Shown here: positions 1 to 11,818 of the stretch, in pieces | Position numbering within the stretch: the first letter of the stretch is position 1 | How the letters are laid out: the number at the start of each line of letters is the position of its first letter | Assembly (NCBI GenBank): GCA_036897095.1 | Contig: JAYMSP010000638.1 | Coordinates: 1 to 45,013 of the forward strand | From: Plantago elongata | Lineage: Eukaryota > Streptophyta > Magnoliopsida > Lamiales > Plantaginaceae | Reading direction: 5' to 3' | Length of the DNA: 45,013 nt | Position numbers and translations under genes: made by a program | Notes under the pieces: generated by a model | The model's database searches: none | What the model was told of the DNA's origin: nothing | What the model saw: the letters and a program-made list of their open reading frames with translations, nothing else

Positions 1-879
1 ATATATATATAAATTAAATTAACTGATTTGAAAATAAATCAATATAATCCTTTCAAAAATATATAAAATGACATATGATCACATTATTGACTAATGTCAG
101 TGAATATACACTAGCCCGAAAACCATATCCTAGTGATTTGTACACCACACCTTCATTTATCACCGTTCGGTTCCATCTATGCAGGTCGGAAGAAATCCAT
201 GGCGCCATGAAGAATCAAGCTCAAATCGATCGATGTTGTACAATAAGTTGTATATCATCTTTAAATTCATGAGGATGGTATTGATTGTGTCCAAGCTTGT
301 GTTTTCATGCTTTTTGTATTTGTAATGTAGAGATCAGTAAACATTCGTTAAAAATCGTCAAAATCGTTGAATATTATTTTTTATAACTCATAATTAATTT
401 AATTTACAACTTGATTGAGAAAAAATGGTTTAGATATCCAATAATGACTGAAAATTAGATTAGAAATTTCTTAGAATCAACTTACAAACATAGATTCTCA
501 ATTGTTGTAGTTGTTGTCGTCGTCACCGTTGATGTTGTTGTTGTTGTTTCATCATAGGATGCAATCATGCTCGTATAAATAGAACAATGTTTTCACTTAA
601 AATTTAACTTCAATCATCAATTCGGATTGTACAAAATGTTTTAAGTTATATTTATGTGTTGTGTAATAAACAATATTTCTATGTTAAAAAATGCACTATG
701 ATCTCATTTAAATATTGCAAGTCGTATTATACTTCGGTCTATGACAGTTTTATTACAATTATGTACTGATAATATTTCCTATGTTCTTTCACATATGTAC
801 TATTTTCACATATTTCACATAGTTTAGTTGTTGAAAAGGTTGTGCTCTGATTTTGAGGATCCGACTTACCCTGCATTGA
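1..879. other. AT-rich intergenic sequence
   Basis: No gene is supported here. The stretch is AT-rich and has a short low-complexity GTT/GTC run around 500-548. The one short open frame (75-272) has no recognisable domain and no coding-like bias. Confidence 0.6.
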
Positions 880-1400
880 GTGCTTTATGTCAACGTTGTC
901 ATAAGGGGCAAAATATATGTCAGTGCTAATTTTACTCCTGGCAATCCACTTAACAAAACTGTTAAGCTATCAGGTGGAACTGGCTATGTGCCGGACTTTG
1001 TTGGAGAGGTGGTGCTTGATTGGCTATATGTGAAAAGAATGATGGTCTTAGTGCTTATAACTTTAGTTTAGTTGATGAAAAAGCTAGAAAGTTAGGTCTT
1101 ATACAAAGGGTTTTTGCTGAGGACAACGATTTGGCTGAACATGTTCTTCTGTATAAGGCTGATGGAGGATTTACAGCTACTAATCTCGATCTAGTTGATA
1201 TAACTAAAATTGCAAATTAGTTAGCTAATATGAAGAGTAAACGTGACACTGACACTTGCAGATCTGCGTCTATAACTGATGATATAGAGTTTCCACAACT
1301 ACTTCAGAATCCCGTGAAATTAATGATTGGTCTCAAACTCTGGACAATCTTGCACAGAGGTCAATTAGTAGTGATGAATTAGAACGAGTATGGCTATATC
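880..1400 (+). pseudogene. Unrecognised coding-like remnant, frameshifted
   Basis: Two overlapping plus-strand frames read like one former protein broken near 1015-1030. The first (about 880-1020) contains a stretch with GNPLNKTVKLSGGTGY and ends in VLDW. The second (about 1020-1218) continues with AICEKNDGLSAYNFSLVD and a segment containing ADGGFTATNLDLVD, then hits a stop at 1218. Amino-acid composition and few stops suggest true former coding sequence, and weaker coding-like sequence continues to about 1390. I do not recognise the family. It could be a transposon-encoded protein or an old gene fragment. No start codon, promoter or splice structure is evident. Confidence 0.35.
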
Positions 1401-1498
1401 TGTTATGATGAATCAGAACGGGTATGGCTATTGGATAGCTTACATGTTACATGTTGTTTGTAGGAGGACGATTAAAAGTGAGATGTTTGTCTAAGTGA

Positions 1499-1608
1499 CT
1501 GATTGAGAATCGATTGGAATTGGAAAATGTTCATTCAAATAGTCTGTTTTGTACAAAACAGACTATTTGAATGGACATTTTCCAATTCAAATCGATTTTC
1601 AATCAGTC
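1499..1608. mobile_element. Fold-back MITE with 9-bp target duplication
   Basis: The element is almost entirely two inverted arms of about 54 bases meeting at GTAC near 1551-1556; the arms differ at only a few positions. It is flanked by the identical 9-mer TCTAAGTGA at 1490-1498 and 1609-1617. A 9-bp target duplication is typical of Mutator-like elements. The element is far too short to encode a transposase and would be non-autonomous. Its transcript would fold into a long hairpin. Confidence 0.8.
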
Positions 1609-2175
1609 TCTAAGTGATTAGAGTTTCATTATAAAACTATGAGGTCACAAGTTCTAATCTCACTAATTATCTCACTTTATTTTATAAATGTTAAAAATTC
1701 AGCCTATTTTAGGATGCAGTTGACCCACAAACATATTAAAGTTATTTTATAAATTTATTTGATGTTATTAAAAATACTATCTTCAAGACGTAATTGGACC
1801 ACAAACATATAAAAAAAGGTAGTTATTTAGTTTGTAAGCTGTAGAATAAATCTAAGTCTATATCTTGAGATTTTTAAATTTGATATTGGTTTGTGTATAT
1901 AATATTTTTGAAAGAAATTACACAGTAACACCTATATCAATTAGTATGTGCCGAGAAGACCAACATGCATAGCGGATAGTATGCATTTATATTTCCCACC
2001 CAATTACATACATTTGTGTATATGTAGTATTTCAATCTCATCAATCTATGTTTAGTTATTTAAGCATTTCTTCCATCTATGGGAGCACCATTGTTGAGTA
2101 ATTATTTCACAATACTTTTTTATTTAAGTAATATATATATCGTAGTACTCCCTATGTCCGGCTCAAAAGGATCCC

Positions 2176-2783
2176 GCTTTAATTTTTCGATAAATCGTCT
2201 TCAATTTTAATTATGAATTAATTTTAAATTGCAATTGTAAAATGTTCAGTTTTTTTATAATTAAAAATTGGCCGCCCTAAGGATCGACTCATGACGAATG
2301 CAGATGAATCAACCAAATCGTTGTACGCCTCAGTGTCAAGAATTCATACATATATCGGGTTACCGATCTATAAATGGACCACCAATGCATAGACCGGACT
2401 CTGAAGAGGATATCCGACCTACCAACTATCAAGCTCTACAATAGATCCGAGCCTGGACTAGTAGTAATTCATCTCCCTAGCTTTAATTTTTCAATAAATC
2501 GTCTTCAATTTTAATTATGAATTAATTTTAAATCGCAATTGTAAAATGTTCAGTTTTTTTATAATTAAAAATTGGCCAACCTAAGGATCGACTCATGACG
2601 AATGCAAATGAATCAACCAAATCGTTGTACGCCTCACTGTCAAGAACTCATACATATATCGGGTTACCGATCTATAAATGGAACACCAATGCATAGACCG
2701 GACTTTGAAGAGGATATCCGACCTACCAACTATCAAGCTCTACAACAGGTCCGAGCCTGGACTAGTAGCAATTCATCTCCCTA
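2176..2783. repeat. 304-bp tandem duplication
   Basis: Two head-to-tail copies begin with GCTTTAATTTTTC at 2176 and 2480, a period of 304, and are nearly identical. Just upstream, at 2148-2170, is a sequence resembling a Stowaway-type end (TACTCCCTATGTCC). The second copy holds an uninterrupted 60-codon frame (2602-2784). In the first copy the corresponding frame is interrupted by TAG at 2442 (CAACAGGTC has become CAATAGATC). I do not recognise the peptide, so it is annotated as a repeat rather than a gene. Confidence 0.85.
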
Positions 2784-2836
2784 GCTTAAATTATGGGACA
2801 AGTGTCCGAGTAAGACACAAGCCCATAATTTAAGGA
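2784..2836. repeat. Imperfect hairpin, about 20-bp arms
   Basis: CTTAAATTATGGG near 2785 pairs with CCCATAATTTAAG near 2821-2834, and the pairing extends inward through AAGTGTC/GACACAAG around a short loop. It sits directly against the right edge of the 304-bp tandem duplication and could be a solo transposon end or a tiny fold-back element. Confidence 0.6.
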
Positions 2837-2856
2837 ATTTGCTCCCCCCACCCCCC

Positions 2857-2932
2857 GATGTTGTTTATAAAGAGACTTCATTCACTCACCCCCCCTCCGG
2901 ATGTTGTTTATAAAGAGACTTCATTCACTCAT
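2857..2932. repeat. 43-bp tandem repeat
   Basis: The sequence GATGTTGTTTATAAAGAGAC and about a dozen following bases occur at 2857 and again at 2900, separated by C-rich runs. An open frame of 78 codons passes through it to 3094 but has no recognised domain. Confidence 0.75.
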
Positions 2933-3094
2933 TCTCAAGGTAATAATTTATCCCCAACTATTTACTCTAAAGAGATTGAGGCTCATTTGAATCACTACCT
3001 CGTTGTCAGGGTAAACCGACATAAATGGGGTCTAATTCGTGTTTTTAATCCATGTGCTATTTCGTTATACGATTTTTATCCCCAACAACACTGA

Positions 3095-4292
3095 AGTATA
3101 ATTCAAGCGTAATGACAACAATCCATTTTGAAATAGGATCTGGACCAAGATTTAACACTTAAAAGACACAGACAGACTGCTCTGTGTGCCGAGAACACCG
3201 AAAACTATATAAACACATTTTCAATGTTGGCAGAACACACTAAGCAGTCAACAACACATAGAAACTTATATAAATAAACTCGACAACTAAATAAAATAGA
3301 CAACGAAATAAATAACATGATATATAAGTTTCTAGCAGATTATTTATGTTGATAATCCACCGAACCTCAAAGCGAAGGTATTCACTATAAACATTAATAA
3401 CGAATACACAATTATTCTAGATCTATTCTCTGAATATCACTAGATGCAAACAAGTAAGCAATTATCCGTTTTCTTGTGACTTTCGACTTGTATTTCTTAA
3501 AGGATTCTGCTTGATCTTTATACTAAAATATCTGCACAAAATATATCAACACTATGAAAATAATTATTTAAAATAAATATAAAAATTATATTAAATATAA
3601 TCGATTGTAGCATGGATTGGATTTCTGTGTGTCCGTGTGACCAGAACACCCAGAGAAATACTATACTTAAATATTTGTTAATTTGTGAAATTTGTAATAT
3701 ATCAAAACTAAATTTGCTAAGGTGCATATTTGTATTTTATTTCCAGAACCAAATTGCATTCATGAAATGGATCAATGTCAAAGTTACATGCAGAACCATA
3801 AGTCAGAACGGGTAAGGTGCATCTTTGGAAGAGGCAACAAATTAAAATATGGTAGCTAGAAATTGACAAAAAGGAGCTGTAAAATATCGATCGGTTAAAT
3901 ATATATGATGGGACATATTGATAGGACTATAATTAAGAAAATGTCAAAAACAGTTTATTGAGCACTCCAATAAGAGTAGTCGACCCTGGTTGACCCCCAC
4001 GGTATCGAAATTTCCATTATGAAAATGAGTTCGAATCTGTTCGAGTTGATAGGATGGATGGATGGATGGATGTTTGCTTGTTGGATTGTTAAGAATTTGT
4101 CCATTCCCTCTTCCTTATTTTACCCGTTAGGTAAATGAACATCCCACAAAATTTTAAAATAGAGTCAGGGATGATATAGTATTAATTAAGTGACAGAATT
4201 CAACTTTTATATATATATATATAGGCACACACACATGTGTGTACATGTGTTTTTTAATCTCATACATATGATTGATCGATATTCACACCAAC

Positions 4293-4295
<3 letters not shown>
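3095..4295. other. Intergenic AT-rich sequence
   Basis: No gene is supported. It contains a (GGAT)5 microsatellite at 4052-4071 and short TA/CA runs at 4206-4250. The open frames near 3518-3815 are antiparallel, low in complexity and unlike known proteins. Confidence 0.55.

Positions 4296-4337
<42 letters not shown>
4296..4337. repeat. (AT)n microsatellite
   Basis: About 20 uninterrupted AT dinucleotides run immediately up to the left side of a MITE-like element. Confidence 0.95.
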
Positions 4338-4342
<5 letters not shown>

Positions 4343-4357
4343 TTTTAAACAATAATA

Positions 4358-4633
4358 TTTACTCCTTTTAGTGCAATAATTTTTTTAAAAATTTCCTTAC
4401 TTGAAGTAACATTACAAATTTTCTACCTTAAATTAGTAAACTTTTTATCCCACTCACTAATTCTTTATTATTTATCTTTTCTAATTTATTATAATTTTCT
4501 TCTTTATCTCACATACTTTATCAATCACTTACTACTTTATCAACATATCCCACACTAATCAATATATAAATATTATTCCTTAATTGAAGAGAAATCAATA
4601 TCATAAGAAGTTCTTAAAAGAACGGAGGGAGTA
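4358..4633. mobile_element. Stowaway-type MITE
   Basis: The left end TACTCCTTTTAGTGCAA and right end ACGGAGGGAGTA form short inverted ends of the 'CTCCCTCCGT' kind common in plant Tc1/mariner-like MITEs. TA dinucleotides lie at both edges. About 276 bp, AT-rich and non-coding. Confidence 0.65.
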
Positions 4634-4639
4634 TATTTT

Positions 4640-5945
4640 AAGAGTGAATATTTTATATCATTTCGACTTTGATATGTTAGAGTTCTCGCACACCCGGCTT
4701 TTGCATACCTGGTTACATTCTTATGCAATTTAGGTTCCCTACAAGCACATACTATATGTTAGCAATCATATTATTGTATTTTCATAAGCACTTGTGTTTA
4801 GAAATACAAGTCCCTCATTTGGAAACACATTTCAGGCTGCAGATATATGTTTTCCTACCTTTGACTGACTGCCATTCAAGTACATATGATCCGACCAATC
4901 ACTATGATCAAAATAAAATACAGAATGATGAATTCGGGACGAAGTAAGTATGTAAAAATCACATACTGAGTGGTGGTAAGAATTGGATATAGCTAGGTGA
5001 TATTCTGCAGGCAAAATTTAGTCTGATTTTGGTTTCACCAAAGGAAAAATTAAATGCAGGTGATATATATTATAGAAGATCAATAGGATCAGTCAATTCA
5101 GCATGTTGTATATAATACTCCAACGTTAATAAAGCCTAATTCATAGGCAAGAGTTTGACAAAATTGAACCAAACAATTTAAATTGTCCCAATCTTGGTCC
5201 TGTTCCATCCATTTTCAATGCCCCTAGCTTGTCGATGTATCTGTTTGTATGTGTTAGCAATAAGTTTGGGTGGACCCATCTCTACAGATAAACAATGTTT
5301 TCAACTGGCACATGTATTCATAGGGATTTGGGAAAAATCTACCTTACATGTTGAGTGCGGGAAAAATCCGTAAAATGTACCATACATTGTTATATTTTAC
5401 AACTTTGATATATTAAGCTCTCGCATGCCTGATCTTGGTGTCTCTAGTCACATTCTTATCCAACATGTAGAATGTGGCTTCTTAGTTAGACGACACATGA
5501 TATCACTTTGAAAAGATACACATATATGTTGGATTAAATGTAAATACGGACACTTTGATTAATTTTAATACCTAATTATGTTGAAATATTTAAAAGTTAT
5601 TCATAAAAGAACTTAAATAAATAAAAGAGAGTTGACAAAATAGTTAAAAATAAATTCAAGGAGGTAATAAGCTTTCATGGCCATGGTAAACTTTCCATGG
5701 AATTCTCTTCATGGACAATGCATGGCAGGCACTTTCATCCAAACAGTCAAGTTGTTAAGCACACAAACAAGTCTACGACCATCTGAACAACAATCGAAAG
5801 AATTTTGTGTTATTTGAGACTATTATGACAAATTCCCGTGGTTTCCAATTCAGATTCGACTCGTGGGCACCCGTTTTCACCTTTGATCCTTTGCTATCTT
5901 GACCAACTCAACCTAGCTCCTCCCTATCTTTGGAAACACCGTCGT
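4640..5945. other. Intergenic sequence without supported gene
   Basis: AT-rich sequence. Two similar short passages (near 4668-4720 and 5397-5455), both containing a 'TTTGATAT...TCTCGCA' motif and a 'CACATTCTTAT' motif, suggest an old dispersed or duplicated repeat. No coding domain was recognised. Confidence 0.4.
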
Positions 5946-6600
5946 TGTAACGTCTCAAAGCTTCAAAGAGTTTAAAAGAGATTGAGAATGCTACTCTATT
6001 CAATATGAGACCTCTTTTTCTTTCTTCCTGGAAATTCACATATAAGAACTCCAAACATAAACATTCTTACTTTGTTGCAATCTTAGGATGTATCGGTGCA
6101 CAAAAAAAGGACATGCCAAGAGTAAATGCACTAGCCCTCGACCTGCAAAAAGACGACAAGGCATTACAAATGGTATCAAAGAGCTGCCAATGTATAAAAC
6201 CCAAAGGGGGTGAATTAATGTAACGTTCCAAAGTTTGAGAGAGCTTAAGGGAATTGGATTGAGAATACTACTCATACTAATAAGGTACACATTTTTTTCG
6301 GAAACACTCCAAAGTGAAGCATGCTTGCTATGGAGAAATCTTAGAATTGGTGACTACCTAGAAAGTTCCACTACCCGAAAACGCATGCATTGGTGCGTTG
6401 GGACTAACATATCACTCGTAGAGAAGTTTCAACGAGGACACGTTGTGAAATTTAAGAGGGGGCGAATTTAATACCCCACCAAAATGCATTTTTTTTTTTT
6501 TTGAAAATTCATCCATAAAACCCCCAAAGTAAAGCGGCTTAGTTTCCTCTAGATCAATTAGGATGTCTGACCAATTCGAAAGTCTCTGGTGTGGCACGAG
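5946..6600 (+). mobile_element. TRIM-like run of terminal repeats
   Basis: A terminal-repeat-like unit starts TGTAACGTCTCAAAG at 5946 and a diverged second copy starts TGTAACGTTCCAAAG at 6219. Similarity continues through GATTGAGAAT(G/A)CTACTC and later segments. After the first unit, TGGTATCAAAGAGC at 6171 resembles a primer binding site for initiator-Met tRNA. A purine-rich tract (AAAGGGGG, 6203-6210) directly precedes the second unit. A further purine tract (AGAGGGGGCG, about 6455) precedes what may be a third unit from about 6470. This layout fits a terminal-repeat retrotransposon in miniature, tandemly arranged. No protein is encoded. Confidence 0.5.
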
Positions 6601-8377
6601 ACAATATAAGTGTGGGTAAAGTAAGGGTAAGCTGCGCGAACCCTAAGATTTGGGTGTTTAAGTCGTCATCTTGTTTGTCATCCATCGTGAATGATGGGGT
6701 GTATTATGGTACAAGGGATTGACTACAGAAGATCACTATTCATACGAGGACAAATAGTGTTCTCCTCGGATTTCACTATTCATATATCCCTCTATAGACG
6801 CCTATTTATACTTGCTATTAAGACAACTATTTTATGTAGTTAAAAATTCTTTTAACGATAATATCAAATCTTATTCTTACTAACGAGTCGAGTCCATATT
6901 TTTCTAAAGAGGCCAAGGCGTAGTAACAGCCCGGTATTGTGTTGGGTTTAATTAATTCGGAACCCTTTATAAGCTAGGTATGAAATTAACCAAACAGAAT
7001 GGGCATTGTGTTGAGTGTTGACGGTAGAACAGTATTTTTTTATGTTCATTTAGATATAAAGATTAGTTTTTTTTCTTTTTTCTTGTGTTGATTGATAAAT
7101 TGAAGATGTGAACAGTATTTTAGTACTGTGGTTGAAACCCGACCGTTGCTCGCTTATCAATGCACTTGCCGGTGTAGTAATGCACTAGTACTCTCTCCTT
7201 AGGGGAAAAAAAGAAATGAAAGACGCAAGTTGTATGTTATTTGTACATGATTTGTATTGATCATGTTTAGCATCATCATACAGTACAGTAATTAATTAAG
7301 CAATCAACTCTTTCATTTGTTGTCATGTGTGTCTAAACAGGCAATGAACCCTAATTTCATGCACATGTCTTGGACCCTTTTGAGTATGTTGCATGAGCCT
7401 TTGGGCTGTGAATTAATTGGGTTAAGTACGATTTGTCATTTATATATTTTTTCTCCTTTACTTTTGTCGATGTTTGTTAATTCTTGTTGTTCTTGTAAAG
7501 TTCCAAGAATAATCTTGTGCTTTCTCTCTCACAAATCCCACCATTCTTCCTTGTCCCCCCTGTTCCATTAATTTATCTCATCTAACAAAGTTGTGTACTG
7601 TATGTTTTGAGTGAAGCATATCTCTCGACGACTATTTTTGATGTCATGTCTTTTTCTAAAATCTCCACCATGTAAAAATGTGTATTGCATACTTTTTATC
7701 ATTGTATTCGTTCTTCAATACTTCGATATAAAAATAAAATATTATTTCAGCATATTTATAAATTTGCCAAGTAATTGAGTGTACTTGAGTTGTTCGTTAT
7801 TTGTAATTTATGATCAGAATATTTGAATTATTTTGTTCATTTTTCTTAACTTTTATCTAGACCAGCAATACTACTACTAGTTGTAATATACATCTTTTAG
7901 GTTATTTGGATTCTCATGTTAGAAAACAAGGTGCAATATAATGTGAAGTTAATTAATTTGAAGAAAATTTTGGATTGATGAATTCACATCCAATGTAACA
8001 TTTCATTTTGAGTTTACTCCATTTAGGTAGTGATACGTTCAAATTAAATAGTGAATGAAAATTTATATAAAAACGCAGAATCTAGCGATACATTTAAAAT
8101 TGTACTAATGGAGTTAGTTTATATAGGACATAGAGAGTATGTCTTATACTATTATATGAATACGGCCATATCATTAACCATCTATTTATTTTGGTCATAA
8201 TTAGTTAATAGTTTAGGTTAGTTATAATGATTACTATATACAATAACAAAACACCCTAATCCTTTTGTTGGACTACTACTACTGTAGCCCATGTCCATAT
8301 TCCCCACATACATTACAGGTTTTCGTAAATGTAGGAGCTAGCTAGTGGTGTGCATACACCCGGTACTTCATGTTAAT
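6601..8377. other. Intergenic sequence without supported gene
   Basis: AT-rich sequence with poly-T and poly-A runs. The frame at 7317-7571 has no family resemblance and I judge it a chance open frame. Confidence 0.5.
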
Positions 8378-8623
8378 TACTCCCCCCTACTCAATTTAAA
8401 ATTCTCGCATTCTAATTTTAGATTGTTTCACTTTTAAAGTTCTATTTTCTTAAATAAAAAATTCATCTCCTACTTTATATATTAACTCTCATATTTTATT
8501 CATTGTTTCTCCTACTTAATCCAATCACATTCATAATTCAATATATTCTTTCCTATTTTATCACTTTTTTCTTAAAACTTGTGTCCGGTTTCATGGAACT
8601 TCCAAATCGAGATGGAGGGAGTA
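8378..8623. mobile_element. Stowaway-type MITE in the WIP gene upstream region
   Basis: TACTCCCCCCTACTC at the left and GATGGAGGGAGTA at the right form inverted ends, with TA at both borders. About 246 bp and non-coding. It lies about 320 bp upstream of the WIP start codon, so it may fall within the promoter region. Confidence 0.7.
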
Positions 8624-8943
8624 TTTAATAATTTAATTCCCATGAATTGTTTAGTAGCATTTCACAAGTAATATCTTGTCTCACCTTTTCTATTCACGAT
8701 TAGGGTTTTACCTACTTTTATCACCTCCACATCCTACAATAATCACCTTTCTAACAACCCTTAAAGAAAAACACAACCCTATTCCACTAGTTTAAATTTG
8801 GTGGTCTTGTTCTTCAGTCTTCATCTTTTCAACTTTTTAGTCCTCTCTTCTCTACCATTCTCCTCTCTCTCTAGCTAGATCTCTCTCACTCATCAATTCC
8901 TCTTTTACCTAACTTCTTGATCAATAATTCTATCCTCACCACC

Positions 8944-11496
8944 ATGTCTAATGATCATCCTTACTCCAATAACTTCATCAACAACAAATATGGCATCAAC
9001 AACAACAACATGGTATTGTTCAACCCCATGTCTTCATCTTCATCTTCTTCAACAACAATACCTAATTACAACAATCCTTATTACAACTACTTCACAGCCT
9101 CAATCAATACCAACACTTGGTTCTACACTCATCAGCCTCCAATAACACCTTCACCACCTTCACCACCACTCAAAGAAGCTCTTCCATTACTCAGCTTGAG
9201 CCCATCAAGGCCTAATGAAGAATCCTTTTTCAGTACTGCAATGGATTTGGACAAAAAGGATGAAGAAGATCATAATCATGAGTTGGATTTCACAGTGACA
9301 CTGGATTTAGGGTTGTCTACACCTGGTTCTAGTTTCACTGCTGAGTCTGATCTCATCTCAAGATTATCATCATCAAATGAAGAAACACAAGTGATGAGCA
9401 ACAATAATAACAACAAAGAAGAAGTCACTACTGCTAGTTTTGGTAATAATCCATTGAACAAGGGCCAGTATTGGATCCCTACTCCATCTCAGATTCTGAT
9501 TGGACCTACTCAGTTCTCCTGTCCTCTTTGCTACAAGACTTTCAACAGATACAACAACATGCAGGTAATTAAATCTTCTACTTACATTCTTGATTAGGTT
9601 AAATTATTTTTCCTTTTTTACCCTCTTACTAGTATGACTTTTGCTATCATTCCTCTTTCTCTAATCATCTACTAGTGTGCATTATTGGTGTTCAATAGTA
9701 TACAGGCTGATTGAATACTTTGGATTTTTGTTTGAATTTTTATTTTAACGTTTTCTATAAGCAAAATACATAAATTTGAAATGAAGTTCAGCTTTCTATT
9801 TTCTTAATTTTTCTAAATACTAAGAAAAAATATGAACAAAAAGTATAATTTCAGTTTTCAAGGCCTGGAATTTTTTGGAAATTAACTTGAATAATTGATA
9901 AAATGGCCATTTTAAAATTAAGTAGATGAGAGAGTTTGAAGGTGGTATTGAAGATGATTTAACCTGGTCCAACTGATGAGTTGGTCAGTGAGGCAGCAGC
10001 ATATTATTATCCACAGTTGATTGGACAATACAAGAATTATGCTTTTTGTCCTTGGATTCTGTAATATAAATATTTGAAAATGAAAATTTGGGCAGATATG
10101 AAATACTACTACTGTACAGTATAACTGAAGATTTTCCCTCCTGAGCTACAGATTAGTTTCATCAAAACAAAGTGTTTCTCAATCTGAACACTCAACCTTA
10201 ATGTATCAGATCCAGAACACAATATGTACAACAAAACAAAACAACTTTTCTTCTCTTTTCTGCATATGTATGTATGTTTGTGTCATTCATTACTATTATT
10301 ATCATTAAATTACTTGGATGATACATGTCATTGCCCTCTTTGTAATTCATCAACTCTGCCACCATTAAAACTACCTTCTGAACCCTCCTTCCTTTTCAAG
10401 TTAATATCTTTGATGACAAAAAGGACTGTAATTTACATTAAAAAGAAATAAAAGAAGCTTATAAATTGCGAATTTTGTGTATATACTATACTCTTTACAT
10501 TCTTTTAGACTTGCCAGTACTTCTTGATTTAGCAACCACATTAGCACTTTTCGATACTTCAAATATTCAAGCTATGATTACTATTTTGTTGGCACGTTTC
10601 ATGCACAGAAGAACAATTCCGTTCCATTTACTAGATCTATACAATAATTAAGTTAAAGATATCATAAGTCACAACTGTACTAATTACATCTTTTGTGAAG
10701 ATCTACTCAGGATATAAACAATTAATTCAATAATTCAATATAAGATTAACTTGAGTTAATTTAGGATTTATATCCTTTACATGCTAATTTTATAATTGTT
10801 TCATTAATTGCCACTGTTAATTTCACTGGCTCATGTATCTTCCTAATCATACTTTTGCTTGGTAAAACTAACTGAACCTTGTTGGTTTCGGAGGATTAAT
10901 AAATTAGTTCTCGTTTAAAAAATTAAATGAAAACATGAGAATTAATAGTCCCTTAAAATTATGCATATCTCGCTTATAGCATTTCGAATTTGTTTTTAAT
11001 ATTGCATTTTGAATTTTTTTCCCCATCCCCTCATCTTGGTAAATTAAAATCCCTGCAGATGCACATGTGGGGGCATGGATCACAGTACAGAAAAGGGCCG
11101 GAATCCCTCCGCGGGACACAGCCCACCGCAATGCTCCGTCTACCATGCTACTGCTGTGCACCCGGTTGCCGTAACAACATTGACCACCCAAGAGCCAAAC
11201 CCCTCAAAGACTTTCGAACCCTGCAGACACATTACAAGAGAAAGCACGGAATTAAGCCCTTCATGTGCCGGAAATGTGGCAAGGCTTTCGCTGTCAGAGG
11301 TGACTGGAGAACACATGAAAAGAATTGTGGGAAGCTCTGGTACTGCACTTGTGGGTCTGATTTCAAGCACAAGAGGTCATTGAAAGATCACATTAAAGCT
11401 TTTGGGAATGGACATGCAGCTTATGGAATTGATTGCTTCGATGAGGAGGATGAACCGGCTTCTGAGATAGAGCAGGATAATGAGTCTACCCAGTGA
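8944..11496 (+). CDS. WIP2: WIP-domain C2H2 zinc-finger transcription factor
   Basis: Exons are 8944-9564 and 11059-11496 with a phase-0 GT-AG intron of 1494 bp; the product is 352 aa. ATG 8944 lies in ACCATGT and follows a CT-rich leader. The N-terminus is Asn/Ser-rich. The eponymous W177-I178-P179 starts the conserved domain. Four zinc fingers follow: C193-X2-C196-X12-H209-X3-H213 (split by the intron); C239/C244 with H265/H270; C277/C280 with H293/C297 (CCHC); and C303/C305 with H318/H326. The acidic tail is [15 protein letters not shown]. An LDLGL motif at 120-124 matches the LxLxL EAR repression motif, and LPLLSLSP (80-87) is similar. WIP proteins (TT1, NTT/WIP2, WIP3-6) are nuclear regulators of tissue patterning. 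The WIP2/4/5 subclade, and so the symbol, is my tentative choice from the tail. The gene looks intact. Confidence 0.9.
9565..11058 (+). other. Intron of the WIP gene
   Basis: Donor GTAATT follows ATGCAG at 9564 and acceptor CTGCAG ends at 11058. The intron interrupts the first zinc finger between its cysteine and histidine pairs. I see no embedded gene or clear transposon. Confidence 0.85.
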
Positions 11497-11818
11497 TATA
11501 TTGATTATGCATGGATAGTCTGGTGGTTGTCAAAGTGTTTCATTAGTATTTTGAGATTAAGTGGTTTTTGTGGGATAGGGGGGAGCGGTTACAGGAGCCA
11601 ATTTTCTTGTTTGGTTGATGTACTTTGTGCTCCTTAATGTAGAGTTAGTAGTACTATTTCAATTCACAATGTTGTAATTTCATGGAATATTAAGGCACCA
11701 TTTTTCTATCTTGTCTACCAGAAAGTATCTTGATGATAATTAGGGTTTAATGATGTAACTTATATACTTGCTATGCTCTTGTAAGGGGATTTTTTTTTTT
11801 TTGGTCAGTGTAGTGTCG

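Noticed and set aside
8917-8943. Nine extra codons upstream of the WIP ATG (TTG start)
   Set aside because: TTG is not a normal plant nuclear start; ATG 8944 lies in a good ACCATG context and fits the family N-terminus.
10990-11058. Open frame continuing upstream of WIP exon 2
   Set aside because: This is intron: the CTGCAG acceptor ends at 11058 and the zinc finger is only completed when joined to exon 1.
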